This document shows, piece by piece, positions 14,001 to 29,000 of a stretch of DNA of 64,000 nucleotides (the first letter of the stretch is position 1; every line of letters starts with the position of its first letter). Source of the DNA: Liolophura sinensis (taxonomy: Eukaryota; Mollusca; Polyplacophora; Chitonida; Chitonidae); the NCBI RefSeq assembly GCF_032854445.1, contig NC_088295.1, positions 55,471,249 to 55,535,248 on the forward strand, written 5' to 3'. The notes beneath the pieces were generated by a model. It saw nothing but the letters and a program-made list of their open reading frames with translations. It searched no databases and was not told the DNA's origin. Made by a program: the position numbers and the translations under genes.

Positions 14001-17000
14001 TTTTAAAGGAATTATTTGAAAGTGCCATCAATTATGTTGAAATCTTAAAGGGTAATTTTAAAGGGTATACAATACCCATACATGTCGATCATTAGATACA
14101 ATGTGAATAGTCTGGAAGTATACCTCCTGTCCTCATCATCAGTAAACTTGATCTGGACTCTGCAGGACACAGGTTTAGGGCAGGAGAATATCACACGGCA
14201 TGGCAGAGCGAATGGCTCAATCTGTGCTTCATTTCCACAGCACGGCTTGATCTCTGAATACAACACAATACACCATCAGTAACCAGACAAAAACACCTGC
14301 TCTCTTATGACTGAAGTCTCTCTCCAACGGAAATTTTAACGTTAAATGCATTTTCCAAGTATACGTTACTGTTAAAAAGTGATAAAGCAAAATCAAAAGA
14401 TAAGTTACTAGAAAAAAGCTTAAAGTCTAAAGAGAACAAAAGCAAACAACATGCATAAAGTATGCCGAAAATATAATTGTACCATCCTGAATTTCACATT
14501 AGGCCCTGTATATCAGGAGCAGAAAATTATACCTAATTGGTCATTGTGTTAACAGACATCCCAAGTCCTATAGACAATGGCAAACTATTTGTTTGGTACA
14601 TAAACTGTGCCTGTTTTCCTCCCACCATAAAGCTGGCCACCATAATAAAACTGAAATATCCTTGAGTACGGTGTATAACACCAATCAAATAAATAAATCA
14701 TACACTGTGAATGAAATTTCTCATATCTACTGTCTACCAAACACTTAATTTCTTTTTGTTTTTCTTAGCCTTCAAGGGAATAAATTGCTTGAAGTCTAAT
14801 TACAAGCTAATCAGTGAACAGTACATCCAGTCCCACAACTACAGATAACATGCAAATGAATGTTTGGGAACATAACATAAGATATGAACACTCACCATTT
14901 CCCTCTGGGAAGTAGATTTTGAATGGAGAAACAGAGCTGCCGTCAACAGATTCCACCTCTGACAGGGTCACGTTCAGTTTGGTTGCTCTGATAACAAACA
15001 CAAAAACTCAGAATAAAATTTTGCTGACAATGATTTAATTAAAATAGTGTAAATGAAACAAAGGACAACAAGGCATTCAGAGAATCCCACCAGCTTGCCT
15101 GCTATGGCAATCAACTAGACAATGGAACAGGAATAAAGATAAAAGTTGTAAGGTGTTGTGGTGGTAAAGACGTCGTTGTGGGGAGTTTGTGCACAAAATT
15201 AGGGCAGTGGTCCTTGATATGCAAACTGTGAACTGCATGCAGTAATGCGTGAACTATTCCAACGCTGTGAATGGCTGAGCAAATGTTGAGCTATGGGAGT
15301 AAAAAAACTTCATTGTGGGGTGTTTGAGTACCAACTCACTGGAGTGGTCCCATGAATGGCTATCCCTGTACTATGGGTGGCAACTGCAGCCTCTGATTGG
15401 CAAATACTCAGCTGACAACAGTCAATGTCTGCATGGATGGTTTACCCATTCCATGGGAATAGTATAGGAAGGCACATGCATTGGCCAGTGTCATACAATG
15501 TAGGATCCTAGTACTACTGCAGATGTGCAAAGCTTTCTACAGATACTGTGTACGCCGGATAAATTGGTATACACCAAGGTAAATTCTTACCGTTTACAAA
15601 TCTGGTCAAGTACCCTAATTCTTCTCAAATTTGTGACAGATATTAGTAGTGCTGTGAGCAGAATATTACATTTCTTTATATGATATGAGTGTGTTGTTCA
15701 TCAGATGCCGTAACCATGTGAGAAGAAGGAATCTCAATATTCCTGCTAGAATTACAGATATATTGGCTAAAATGAGCAAACCAGGTGTCCCAAATTTTAG
15801 AACAAATTGGATAGCTAGAGCGGCAAATAGCTTATCTAGATAAGTGATTACATAGGAAACTATAGCCCTGCAAGAAAGACTGGTACAAATCTGTGTTTAC
15901 AGGAGAACAGAATGAAGTCAATCTGAATATGTGTCCACAAAACAGGAAAATGGTGACAAATCTGGTAAAATTCCCAGAGGAACCCAATTTACTTCTTGTT
16001 CTCCTACATGTCATTAGACATGTGCATAAAATTTGTTGCCCTGCATGAAATATTTGTTAATTACAAAAAAAAAACGTAAATCTGGCAATGTTCATAAATC
16101 TCATAAGCAATAAAAAAGTGACAGAAATCCTGTATACAAGAAATTGTTGCCCTGCATGCAACTTTTTTTTTTCCAGAGAAGGTGTTTACTTCAGAAAACA
16201 AAGTTTATACAACATAAAGTTTATAAAAACATTCACAAAGCCTATAAAGCTAAAACCAATAAAACAGTTCAACCTTCCATCAGTAGGGCCTTTGTAGATG
16301 TACACCAGCGAAAAGAAATATATAAAAAAAAAAAACACAAACACAAAAAAAACTTTCTAGCACTGTTGGAGATCCACATATGATGGCCATTATACAGGAG
16401 ATAAAAAAAGCTTAACCTGCCATCTCAGAATGTGCATTTACACACCATTCCTTAAACTAGGGAGCGAAAAAAAAAAGGTTAACATTCAATTAATGAATCA
16501 GAGCCCATTATACATGAACAGGAGCTAAAAGAAAAAGCTTAACCTTCAATCCATGTACGAGAGCTCATTATATAGGAGTTTAACCGAACGCTGACACAGT
16601 CGCCAACACTTTTCCCCCTTCTCGCCTTAGAAGGTACAGGCGAGCTAACGAAAATGGTATTACATGAAAAATATATGAACAAATCTTTTGCACTATTAAC
16701 ACACATGCCAAAAACCACAAATGTATATTTTCATTCTATACAAGAATAGTTTTTCACACTTTACATACATGTAATTAGATTTTACACATACTGGATGTTC
16801 CAGTAAATTTCAGGGCCCAACGGGTGATCAGGGCACAACACACCGAATGGGCTACCCTGTTAAACAAACAAGTTAAATGCTTAATTTTTTTATGATACAA
16901 ATATCTGTACTCAGACAAGCTATTTTACTTTTGCCACCTTCAAAGATCACGTCAGAATTTTTTGCACAGTAGCTAAAAAAACTCACTTCCTATACTGAGC

Positions 17001-20000
17001 GGCCAAAATAGTGAAATCAGCAGACACTTCCGTGACTAATGGAGCTGGGGTGAGATTGATCACTGGCGGTTCAAACCAGACTCTGGGTGACTTGAGTATA
17101 CCAATGACACGGATATACTGATATGGCTTTTCCCTGTCATCGTTCAGAATAACAGGCACCAAACACTCGTATACTCCTGGCTCATCTGGAAAAGAAAAAA
17201 GTTACACACCTCTTTTAACTCTGATGCACCATTACTTTTATTGTACGCTGCCTTTTTTTAAGTCTGAACATAGAGGATAGAGGACAGAACAGAGAACACT
17301 AAAGAAAACACAGAAAATTAAATCAACCCCCTGTTAAACGTGGACCTGTACGTTCTTAAAGTAATGTTAGGTCATGGCTCAGCTGGTTAATTCTAAACAT
17401 GAAGTATCCAGCTGAATTCCTTTAAAATACAAAATTTAAACAATTTTCCATATTGCACAATACTTCTTCACATGTGTGACTGATAAGCGCAACACACGAA
17501 ATAATACATGTATATCTCCAGTTTAATCAGTATTGGATTATCTGTCCTTTCATTCTTACCAAATTATCTCCCTTCAATTAATTCTTGCCAAATTATCTCC
17601 CTTCAATTCGTACCCAATTATCCCACCTTATTTGTGACAAAACAAACACAGAGTTAAGATGTAACTTACTGGGACAGAAGTTGACACAGACAGTTTCTGT
17701 CTGTCCGGGGTCCAATGACCCCTCCACCCCCTCCGAGCTGAAGGGGACCCCTGAAGTCTGTACAAAGCGGAATACTCCTTCATCCAACGCCTTGTTAGAT
17801 TTGGACAGGTCAAAGGCCCACTTCAAGGTTTTGTCACTGTTGTTCACCAAGATAGTTCCCTGAGAACATCACAGAAAATTTTGTTTTTTGACTGAATCAT
17901 TCAATTTAAGACTAGATTTAGTAAAATGTGTGTGTTTGGAGTACAGCCCAAGTTTACTTTACAGCTCCTCTCATTAATGTAATACAGTAATTTTAATATT
18001 TATGTTTGCAACCTGTATAATTTATGGAGAAAAAATAATTGTACCATCCTGAATTCCATATTAGACCCTTTATATCAGGAGCATTACATATAATCTGATC
18101 AAATGAGTACTCTGGAAAATGAATGGAAATTGTATTCTATAACGACACAAGTATGTGAGTTTTTTTAATTTTTTAAATAATTTGAGAACTGATTTAAAAA
18201 TGTTAGTAACTTGAGTAAACATGAACAAGCTGAGTTCATAACGGAATACTTATTTCAAAGCTTTTTGGTCTATATGCAAATGAAGATGACTATATTATGA
18301 ATGGGAGCAATCAGTACAAATGAACATAAGTGTTGTAAAGGCTGATTTTATGAAGTATACAACATGACTTTTTCTATTAAATATACTATGATGATTAGAA
18401 TATAGATGGTATCATAAACTAAAAGCAGATTAAAGCAGAAATTAGAAGCATCCAATATAATATTTAATAGATGCTAGGTTATTTATTTATTTGATTGGTG
18501 TTCTACACCGTACAACGGCAGCCAGCTCTATAGTGGGAGGAAACCGGGCAGAGCAACCATCCGCAGGTTGTTGGCAGACGATGCCAGGTTAGAAAGCCTG
18601 GTGAAATTCATTATTAAAATGAAATTCAATTGCTAGCAACACTGAATTATAGGTCAAAAAGTCATCAGTATACAAGATTATACAAGCAGGAGGTGTTATT
18701 AGCCTAGTTCTACAAGTTACATCTGTAAATGCTACTGGAAATGAAAAATATACCTCAATGGTAAACTGAAATAAGATCATGAGAAAATTAAAATTGTAAT
18801 AAAGCAAACATCTGTCCAACATAAACCTTGTACATGTAGTACAAGTGCAGGGTTGTCAAATAATTTGCAGTCAAATTCACTGAAAGCATTCTTCATATTG
18901 CAATGTACCACCATTCACAAATCTCATACCTTTTACAATGCATGTGCTAATAAATTGGAACACAAATACCACAGTTCTAAGTTTTACCAACATGTTAATT
19001 TTGAAATGCTAGAAGATAAGACTGCATAGCCATCATCAAACCACAAAAAATTGCAACTAAAGACAGCTTCTCTTATTTATTTTTGTGGAGTTCTTTTGAG
19101 CAGATTTAAAGGCATTTAAAGGAGAAGAAAATTTAAATATCAATCAAATACCATTGAAAAGAGTATGCATTTCCTTGCAGGTGCATGCTATCAAAAAAAA
19201 TTCTAATATTTATCTCAAGTTGATAAATTATAAATAAAGTCACTGCCAACATCTGCTGTGGGTGACTCCATTTTGCATAAGAACTAGTTCTGAAGTCTTC
19301 TGTGTTAGGAGGAGAATTGCCGTCGGAACTGCCGAAGTGCAGTTCGTATATTTCCGGTAGAACTCTTCTTCCCAGAAGGTAACGAACAGTACAGTTTGTT
19401 TTCCGCTTGACGATCGGGAAACCAGAATGTTGGACGTAGGTTCCGAGTTTACACAAACAAGCTGGCAATTTTAATGACTCTCATTGGCAGAGAGGCAACA
19501 CACCCCCAGCATAACTTACAGGGTGTTAAAGATGGAGGACGCGATGGACTCAGCGATTTCTGCGAGCTTTGAAGTTTTCAGGCTTTACTTGTATGGTGAG
19601 GAAAAATCGCAAAATTATGCAGCAGGCTCCACCAGAGAGAAAAAAAATGTGCTCTTTTTAGCCTATAATGTCATATTTTTAAGTTTTCTTCAAAATAATT
19701 TGAATTTTAAAGTGCACTTTTTGGAACATATTCATAGTGTTACACTGTTGATAACATCTGATATATTCCTCAGTGACTGGTGTGATGTGGACAACTTCAT
19801 TTTTTTTCCTTATCAACATTAGAATGACTTGAAAAAAATTCATGAGTGGAGTGTAACAATAACTTGAAAAATTCATACCTTGGAGTGGGCAATTCCAGAT
19901 GCTTTAGCCATTTCAAAGAAATCCCACGGAAGCGCAATCTCAATCTGATTGGTGGACAACTGTAATGGCTGCCTGAGTGCTGTGGCTATGACATGTCTCC

Positions 20001-23000
20001 TGGGGGTGACAATATGGGCCTTCTGGGGGCGGGGATTGACGATATGGATACCGCTCCTGCGGGAGAGGTTAGCGCTTGATGGGACAGGGGTGGAAGCAGG
20101 GGTGGGAGCTTTGGTCTGGTTGATAAGGATTGGCATGACAAAGTCATAGGCTGCTACCTGCAATGTACAAAACACAAAGGGCTGGTATGACTTTTCATCT
20201 CAAATGTGAACAGTGTTTTTCAGAAAAATTGAGTGTATAAACTCATACTTAACAATGTTTCAATCACATGATGACAGTCGGTCATTAGGTATGTGTACAT
20301 AGAGTCTTTTTGTGGCAAGGCGAGTCCATGCTGCCCAAGTAATGCTTCCACTGAAAAATCCTTCCAAAGACACCAGGTAACACACCATTTATGAAGTTCT
20401 TGGAATTACCCGACCGGGGTTTGATCCCAAGTCTCCCAATTTCGAGGCTAAAGCTCTAATTATTAGACCACCAAAGGGCTTCCACAACTTGTTGCCAACA
20501 GTCTTCTAATGTTATTGTGTATTAGTGTATTAAGTTTGTTGAAGTCTTCTTTGGGGCAATAATTAATTACTTCTAAAACAAATATTTCCAATCGTCCAAG
20601 GTAATGTATGGAAACTGTGCATAGCTTAAACAACTCCTTTTGTTTTTACAATATTGTGATGTCACAGGTGGTCAGTGTCATTCACCTCAGTGGGCATGAA
20701 GATAAGTTCCCCCTGCACAACCTGCTCAGGTAACAACGTCACACTGAAGATGCCTGGGTTCAGCAGCTGATACATGTAATCCTCTGAAAACCATCAAAAA
20801 CAGAAAAGTACAGACATATGCAAAATATCACAGGTCCTATAAACAAATACATTTACACTGCAAGAACGGTACACGAATCGTTTAAAAATGTAATAACATT
20901 TAAACTAATGTGTTTGCTCTAAAAATTTGCCCCAAAAAGACCATTGCTAGGGTCATGAAACATTTTTGTTGGTACTGAAACTTACATTTTTACATGCATG
21001 TACCTCAAAGCACCTTTGTAAGATCAATAGAATGTTCAGAATCATATAAAATAAGCCAGGATTAAATACAGTACACATACACTACAAACTTTTTCAAAAA
21101 CTCACTAAACTGAGACAAAATTATACTTGACTTCTACGTTTCACATTTTAATACAAGAAGGCCTCTCACTAATGACTGCAGAGTTTTTACAAAATTTACT
21201 AATATTATCTTTTGACCTTGAAACAACATGAATTAAGGAGCAGAAATGAAGAATAGTACCTGCTGTTTGGTATCTAGGAAAGTTGAGACTGAAGTCTGTA
21301 TATCTTGTCAGATCAATTTCTACTCTGGCTTTGGTGCACATCTGGTAAACAGGAATTAGATACAGAAATCAGATGCAGAAATAAATACACTGTACTACAG
21401 GATGATACATGGTGCACATAAACATCTTAGTCATTTGTAAAAGACCAAAGTATCCCAAATTAATTTGTTTTCACATACGGGAAAAAAAAAATAATAAATA
21501 ACTAAATATCAGCAGAGAGAAATTGTTGAAAATATGACAGCTCTGGTATCATTTTTTGGTTAAGCCATTAATGGCAAATCTTCTCTCATGCTTACCTTAT
21601 TAGTTAGACTGAAATTTATCACACTTCCTGACCCACAGAAAACACCTCCAAAACCAAACTCACTCTGCAAAACACAGAAGAGAAAAATAAATTCAGGGAA
21701 AAACAGAAAACTGATCCTGCTTCATAACTGCACATTCCTTTTGTAGTGCACAGCCATGTTTTAAAAAATAATGAGTATATTATTCAGTTTAAGCAACTTT
21801 TTCAGGGCAGCAGAAGACTTCGTTAAATCTCCAATATAACAAGATACTTTGGTCTATATAAATGAGATATTTCAGGTTTTCCAACAACGGCACGATGAAA
21901 TGGGGAAATCCTATGAGGTGAAATTTGTGTGAAGTAGAATGTACAGGTGATACTATACACATTTCTACATTTGGCGATTATTGTAACTTGCATTTGGATC
22001 CTTTTTACATTTTAGCGATCTCAAATATTGAATATTTTACATAATTATTTTGTTGTTACCCCCCTCTTACCACATCAATATCGACACTAGGTGGCTCCAC
22101 AGAGCCGCCCACCCTCAGCTCTATACTCTTCCAGCCCTTGATGGCTACCTCCAGACGGGTGTCAAATTTGAGGATGGCGTCAGGAGTAAGGCTGATTTGT
22201 AACTCAGCATGTCCCCCTACAGACACAACGCCATGGACTGGAGAGATCGTCAGGCCAGGGAAGGGGCAGGGGTCCATTACCTGGTTCAAAGCAGAGATTG
22301 ATATATGTCAGTACAATATGTACCGCTCAGGCCAACAGTTCGAAAACCTGTACATAGTTTTTCACTTGATAACCTTGATGTACACACAGAAATCTTTTGA
22401 ACTTGAACTGAAATACATTTGAATACATATCTGAATAAACCTGCAGTCTATGAATTCCCCTTTGTAAACAACTACTGAATACTTAACCCAAACAACTTGC
22501 CTAAAGCTTGTTTTTTGTTTACTAAACAATGTTTGCCACAGACAAGATTTCTTGATCAATGATTACTGCCCAGTTACCTGTAACTGATAACCAGTCTCTC
22601 AGTTCATAAGCATTAACACATTCCAATTTGCTAGACTGCCAATAATTCACTACAATCATACAGGTTTCAGCCTTGATATTTTGCCTTAAATATTAAGCAT
22701 ATAATCAAGCAATTTACATTTAAAATTCCATTTATCAGCATATCTTGAAAGCCTGGTATCTCTGTCGTGAAAGGGGAATGTGCTTGTTTGCAAAACAAAA
22801 ATTGTACAGTATACTATACATAAATAGAATAAATGATGCTGATTGACAGATGACTGCAGCGCTGATTCCTCACAAAACAGGCATTATTCATGAACAGTCA
22901 CACAGGTTTTCTTCATATTTGCTGCTCACTTGGAAGAAGGCATGGTTCTGTCCTAGATTTTGGAGGAGAGCCTTTTTGGTGGTAGTCAGGTGGACAGGTA

Positions 23001-26000
23001 CCTGTCCAAACAGTATTCTGTGCTCAGTGAACTGCACCAGGGTGTCTCCCAGCTGAGGAAAAAAGAACGGTAAAATTACACATCATATTTCCCCTAAAAC
23101 TTCATCCAAAATGTGCATTTTAGAGGCAAATAAATCATAAATATTATTTTTGGTACTGAAACTTACATTTAGATTTGAAACTTACATTTTTTCAGAAACC
23201 TCAAATCACATTTTTATTAAAGTGCAGTACATCTCTCAGAAAATCATGCAGTCATGGAAGAAATTGTCATGGATCAGTTACAGTATAGCCTTTTAATGAA
23301 TACACTTGAAGGATTAGTGTCCAGAATTACCTACTAGCGCTAATTATAAAGATTATAACCTGTTAAAACTGTATATTACTGGGAGAGCTTCTGAGAAACT
23401 TAATAATGACTTTTAAATCCACAGAAAATAATGCATTTACTGCCTTAGCCAGTCTCCAGCCGGCCGCCTGGTATGGCTCAGCAAGTGACATTACAGATGG
23501 CCAATGCAAGTCTAGCTGGCCTAAATAACCTGGGAATTCGCATCAAAATGATGTTTCAGGATTGATTCTAGCTACACAGAAGTAAATCTACTGCTATCTA
23601 CTATCACTTTTAACTCATCGTCAACAACGTTGAAGGTCCGATTTATGACACCTGACATCTCTGGCCAGATTTCAGATTTTGAGCCAAACATTTTGAATTT
23701 GATCTTTGTCCAGGCATTTCCAAAAGCATTGACAATATGGCCTGATAAGCTATAGCTTTATCATGTGCCACACTGTACACTTTGTGTGTTTATCTTTTCT
23801 TTCCAACGATTCACTTCACAATAAATATCATTCCATTCCCTGAGGAATTCTAAATTCATACATATGTTCGATGACAACGACCGGCACATGTTATTATTTT
23901 CGACATTCAGTACACGTGATTATTTTCGGCATTTTGAATAGCCTATGCCTATAGGGGCATGTAATCATGTACAATATAAATACATGTACGCAGTGGATGT
24001 TGGCTTTAGTGTACACAGATTTAGTATCTATCAGTTTTCATTTCAGTTAATAGTATTTTATAGCTACATGTACTGTGTGTTGGTGTTGTTGTGGAAATTC
24101 AGCTGTAAAGTGACGTGAGCAGATACGCCTGTTTTTGGTGGGTACATATCCTTCCATCTTGTGCAGTAAATGCTCGCCTCCCTGAGGGCCAAATTGTCTG
24201 GAAACTTGAAAAAACTGACTCCAGGGTTCTTTGACCACCTGTTTTACAACCGTGTGAAGAAATGCAATATGCTTGTTGTCACTCTTCTAGCACTTTCAAC
24301 AATGAACTAAATGGCGTAAAACAGTCGTTCTCAATGTCAACACATTTTCAGTCCTGCCTCACCAAAAAAACATGCGGAGGACAACAATCACAATGCACAT
24401 GTACCGACATCTATACACCAATGTGGAGTGTACCACAATGACCACTGCGTGTACCACTCACATCAATACCCTAACCTACCTCTGCTTTACACTGAAGCTG
24501 TAGAGGGTTACCCCCATGTACCATGAGAGAGAATGAGCCATCCTCTGGGGCCAGGTAGGATGGGTGCCACACCACTTCGCAGGCCAAGTCTTTATACGCA
24601 TCAACAGTACCTGCCAGACCACAAAAATAAACTTACATTGAATTACAAAAGAATGCATATTTTCCTCTTTCCTCTTATTATCTCCGATGGAGAATTGGCA
24701 CACCTAAAACAGACTTGGTGTGATCTATAGTTATGCCATTTCTTGGCAGTTTCTAATTTCTTAAAAAAAAAAAAAAAAAAAAAAAACAATCACAAGGATA
24801 CATTGTTTACTCTTAACTTTGTATCACTAGCCTAATTTCACAAGGTTATTCTGGGCTGAACTCAAAAAAACAAAACATCCGAAGCTGAATGCTTTATAAA
24901 CCTGGCTGAAAATTTAGTACCACAGCTTCGAATCGATGATTAAAAGTTCATTCACTTGATGGACATGTTTAAGAGTTTTATTTGGATTATAATTTTAGGC
25001 TAACGCCCAAAATCACTTTGTGAAGTGAGCCTCTGTTTGTTCCAGTCTGACAATGTTCTGCTTAAGTCAGCAAACAAATATTACCACTTTGCAGAAGATA
25101 GAGATATAAATATATGTAGTCGCACTTGAAGCCATGTTGTTCCAGTCTGGCAATGGTTGACAATGGTTAAGAAAAGATACCCACACAACTAATCCTAGTC
25201 AGAACTGCCAGAATTACAGTTTACACAATTTTGGTGTCTGGGTGAAAGTGTTGTATTACCTGTAGCTGGTCTAATTGAGAAAGCTGTCCCTTTGTCCCCC
25301 AGGTTTGGTGACCAGGTGAATTCTGCTGGGTAGTTGTATCTGTTATATAAGGTTACCACCCCACGGAAACCTGCAACACACAGATATTGAAGACATATAT
25401 ACATGTTTACTCAGAGATCATACCCTTTGCCGTTGGACAGGACTGAATGATTCATTTGATTTTTAATACGCTGTACTCAAGAATATTTCACTTACATGAC
25501 AAGAATTATCGTGGGAGGAAACTGGGCAAAAATCAGAGAAAACCCACGACCATCCGCACGTTGCCTGCAGACTTTCTCTCATGCGACCAGAGAGGAGCAG
25601 CATGTCAAATATAAATTTATTTGGTTATGCCTGTGAACATGACATTTTAAGTCATTTACCTTAAAGTCATATGCACGAATTTTGATACGTAATACATATA
25701 CATGCATTCCAGCAAAACTTGGTCCCTTGAAGTTCTGGCGGTTTAGCTGCAGCGCAAAAGTCTCAAAAATATTTGCACCCACTTACTAATACGGACTATT
25801 ACTTGCCATATCATTTAATAGTGTATGAGTATACCTACCATCCAAGCTTAATATCACCAGAAGTTAAACAAGTTAGTACAACACTTTATATCACCTAAAA
25901 TTTCACAAATTTTTTTCAACCTGAGCACAAAGAAGATGCAAATGTGAAAATTAAGAAAGTGTGCGGAGAAGTGTGCAAGTTCAACGTTGGAGAAAAATTT

Positions 26001-29000
26001 GAGGGGACACATTTATGACTGTGTTATATTGAATTGTGCACAGTACTGAATGCAGCTATAATGAGGTAGAGAGGTAGTTATCCTACCAGCGTCACCAGGT
26101 TGGCCTGGGGAGGGGTGGAGTACCAGATCATCTGTGGACAGTGACAGGCCTACAGAGACTACCTCTGCCAGAACAGTCACGTGATCCTTGTAAAAACCAT
26201 TGATGGAGTATGACACAGACCTGGCACAAAACAAAAAACAAATATTCATGTATTTATTTATATAATTTGTGTTGCCATACTCGACAATTTTTCACATATA
26301 TGAGGATAAAATTTATGGGTGGAGGAAACCTGAAGAAAATATTCCCGACACTCCTTAAAAATCAATGCAGGAATAAAAAAAAATAAAAAAAAAAACACTT
26401 CTAATACTTCTAATGCATTTGTAAATGCTGCCTTGTCTCCAGGAAATTATTCAGAGAATCTCAACAATATCAAGGAAAAACAAATGACATGTCCAGTTTT
26501 TAAACAGTTGAATAATATTTGTGCTGCTAAGGCCTAGGAATATGCATATTTCATAAATTCTACTGAATCTTTGGGGTAAAACTTCATGTTTATTGACCCT
26601 AAAGCTGGTGAATTTTCTTGATTTAAGATTCTTTCGGTACATCTTTCACTACATGTATCCTGATAGGAATATGAAATGCTTACCTCTGGAATGTACCCTT
26701 TGTGTTGGACTCAAAGATAAAGGGAAGACAGGCTCTGGAGTTTGGAGGGACCCACCTGGGATAAGGGACTGGTCTGACGGAGCTCACGACAGTCAACCTA
26801 CATACAGGAGGTGGCAAAGATCAGGTTTTTAGTTTTACCTAACAGTCATAGTGTATTGGCACTATATTAGACACAGCACATAACATTCATAGTGTACTAT
26901 ATTAAACATAGCACAGAAGAAACTTAAGAAGTGTAAGCTAACACAAAAACTGTTTCTGAGAAGACAAAAAATGTTTCAAGGAAAAATAGTTTTGTACATG
27001 CTCATGTATAAGCAAAAGTGCATCAGACTTTCAGCAAAATGTATTATTATTCTAGTTGCTTATTTCAGGATTTGCTCATATAATGGATTAAGTTACCACA
27101 CTAATTTTTAAAAAATACAATTCTATACAAAAACTAAAAGGTAGTGTGTAATACTTGTGAAGATGTTGTTTGATAACACTAGAAACTATTTATATATAAT
27201 CACAAACACCTCATGCAGGTTTTTTTTTTTTTTTTTTCTTTCTCTCTCTTCTCTTTTCACTGTTTCGGCATGAACACTTTGCTTGTTTTACCTTTGTTTG
27301 AACAATTGCTTACATATGTATACAGTCACTGTATTGCCTAATAATAAAAAGTGAACAGACAATAAAGTTCTGCTGATGCCCCTATGTCCGTTGATGACAT
27401 ATCTCTGTGGAAAGTGGTTTAATGCACAAGAACCTTTGCTGTATTATTGCCTTCATATCAAAGGAAAACACTAAAGGGAAGACATGCTTGGAAATCATGT
27501 GTGCACCTACCACAGCTTGTACATGAATGTACTGATCCAGGTTATTGATGATGTTCAGATCTTTGGTTGACACAGACCTCAGACACACCTCGCCAAAGTC
27601 TACCACTGCTGGACCTGTCAAATGAAATGAGCATTTATTGATGACTTTAAAATGCAGCGTGTCAGGAAAGCTGAAACTGATCCATTCTTGTCCAGTGATG
27701 TTAACTGTACAAAACTCAAATAGCTGATCTCATATTCAAACTTAAAGGCACTTTGAGCATGCAAACCTCTGCTAGAGCTATGTGCAAATTGTCCACTACA
27801 AACCAAGGGACAATACTCTTCATCTGTGAAGAACTGTTTGACAAATTCCTAGTTTTGGATACAGACCACCAGCAAACATTAAGGGACTGGTGATTTGCAT
27901 GAGGCAGGGCTGTGCACAAAACTTATCCAAATTGGTCCATAGCTTTTTTCTGTGAAATTTTGGACATAAAGAGAGACAAATAAATGCTGGTAAAAACATA
28001 ACTTGCTTTCTGAGCAAACCACTGTTTAGTGGATGCCAAACTCACCTATAATAATACGATGTAACTCTTGTGGAGACAGAATTTTGGTGCAGTCAGCCTT
28101 CTCTAAGTTAGACACAGGAACTGCATTGAGGCCATCTTGAATCTGAAAGTTACAGGATAAAAAAGTCTGTAATTCTATACTTCCGTTGAAGTTTTCAACA
28201 ACGGCTAGAAAGACTTTTTCTCAGATTTTTCTATCAAAGAAAATGATGCCAAGCATAAGTAAACACAGGACCACTGAGTGAGGTTACAGTCTCATTGCCC
28301 TAAGATCATAAATGGGCCAGGATGGATAACTGCAGTTATTAAAATTCAATGGTCCAGGGCTTTGATGTTTGCATAAATGTTCAAAAAAAACCCACAACTA
28401 TGTTCTCCAAAAACCTTGGGAAAAAGTGTCAAAAAAAAGCATTGAAGAAAAAACACAAAGAAAAAACGTGCGGAAAATCAATGAAAACTGTTGAATTTTA
28501 TGAAAATTCAGGCAGGATAAGTGCTAAGATTTCTGTACAGAGTCAGTAGATAATGTTGACATGGTGACCATGAATGTATGTACTTACCGGTTTGCTGACA
28601 CAATCCAGCTCAGCATTGGCCAACTCCTTTCTGCTCAGGAGCTTCCAGAAGTCATTTGGTGGCCTGGGTGCTGAAATAAATTATATGTCTGTCAGTAATC
28701 CTAAGGAAGCAGTAATGAGTGAGTTATTACAAATATCTACATAGTAAAAATAAATAAATAAAATAAACACAGCTGTGGCCACTTAGATCATTTAAACACA
28801 AAATTAGGGCGATTCATAAAACTTTGATTACCACTGCAAATTATAGCTGGTATATGAGAGCTTGCGAATTTACATTCTATCTTACACATAACTCCCTCAC
28901 AAAGAAACAGAAGTGTACGCGTTGAAAGCTTGTTCTTTTGCAGACGTGAAGATATTCTTAAACACAATATGACTTCACCTGCATATGGATGTAGTCACAT

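Noticed and set aside
26740-26764. A tiny intron (CCCAG|GTGGGT ... CTCCAG) inside exon 16 as an explanation for the frame change
   Set aside because: It would be 21 bp, too short for splicing, and a multiple of three, so it would not repair the frame.
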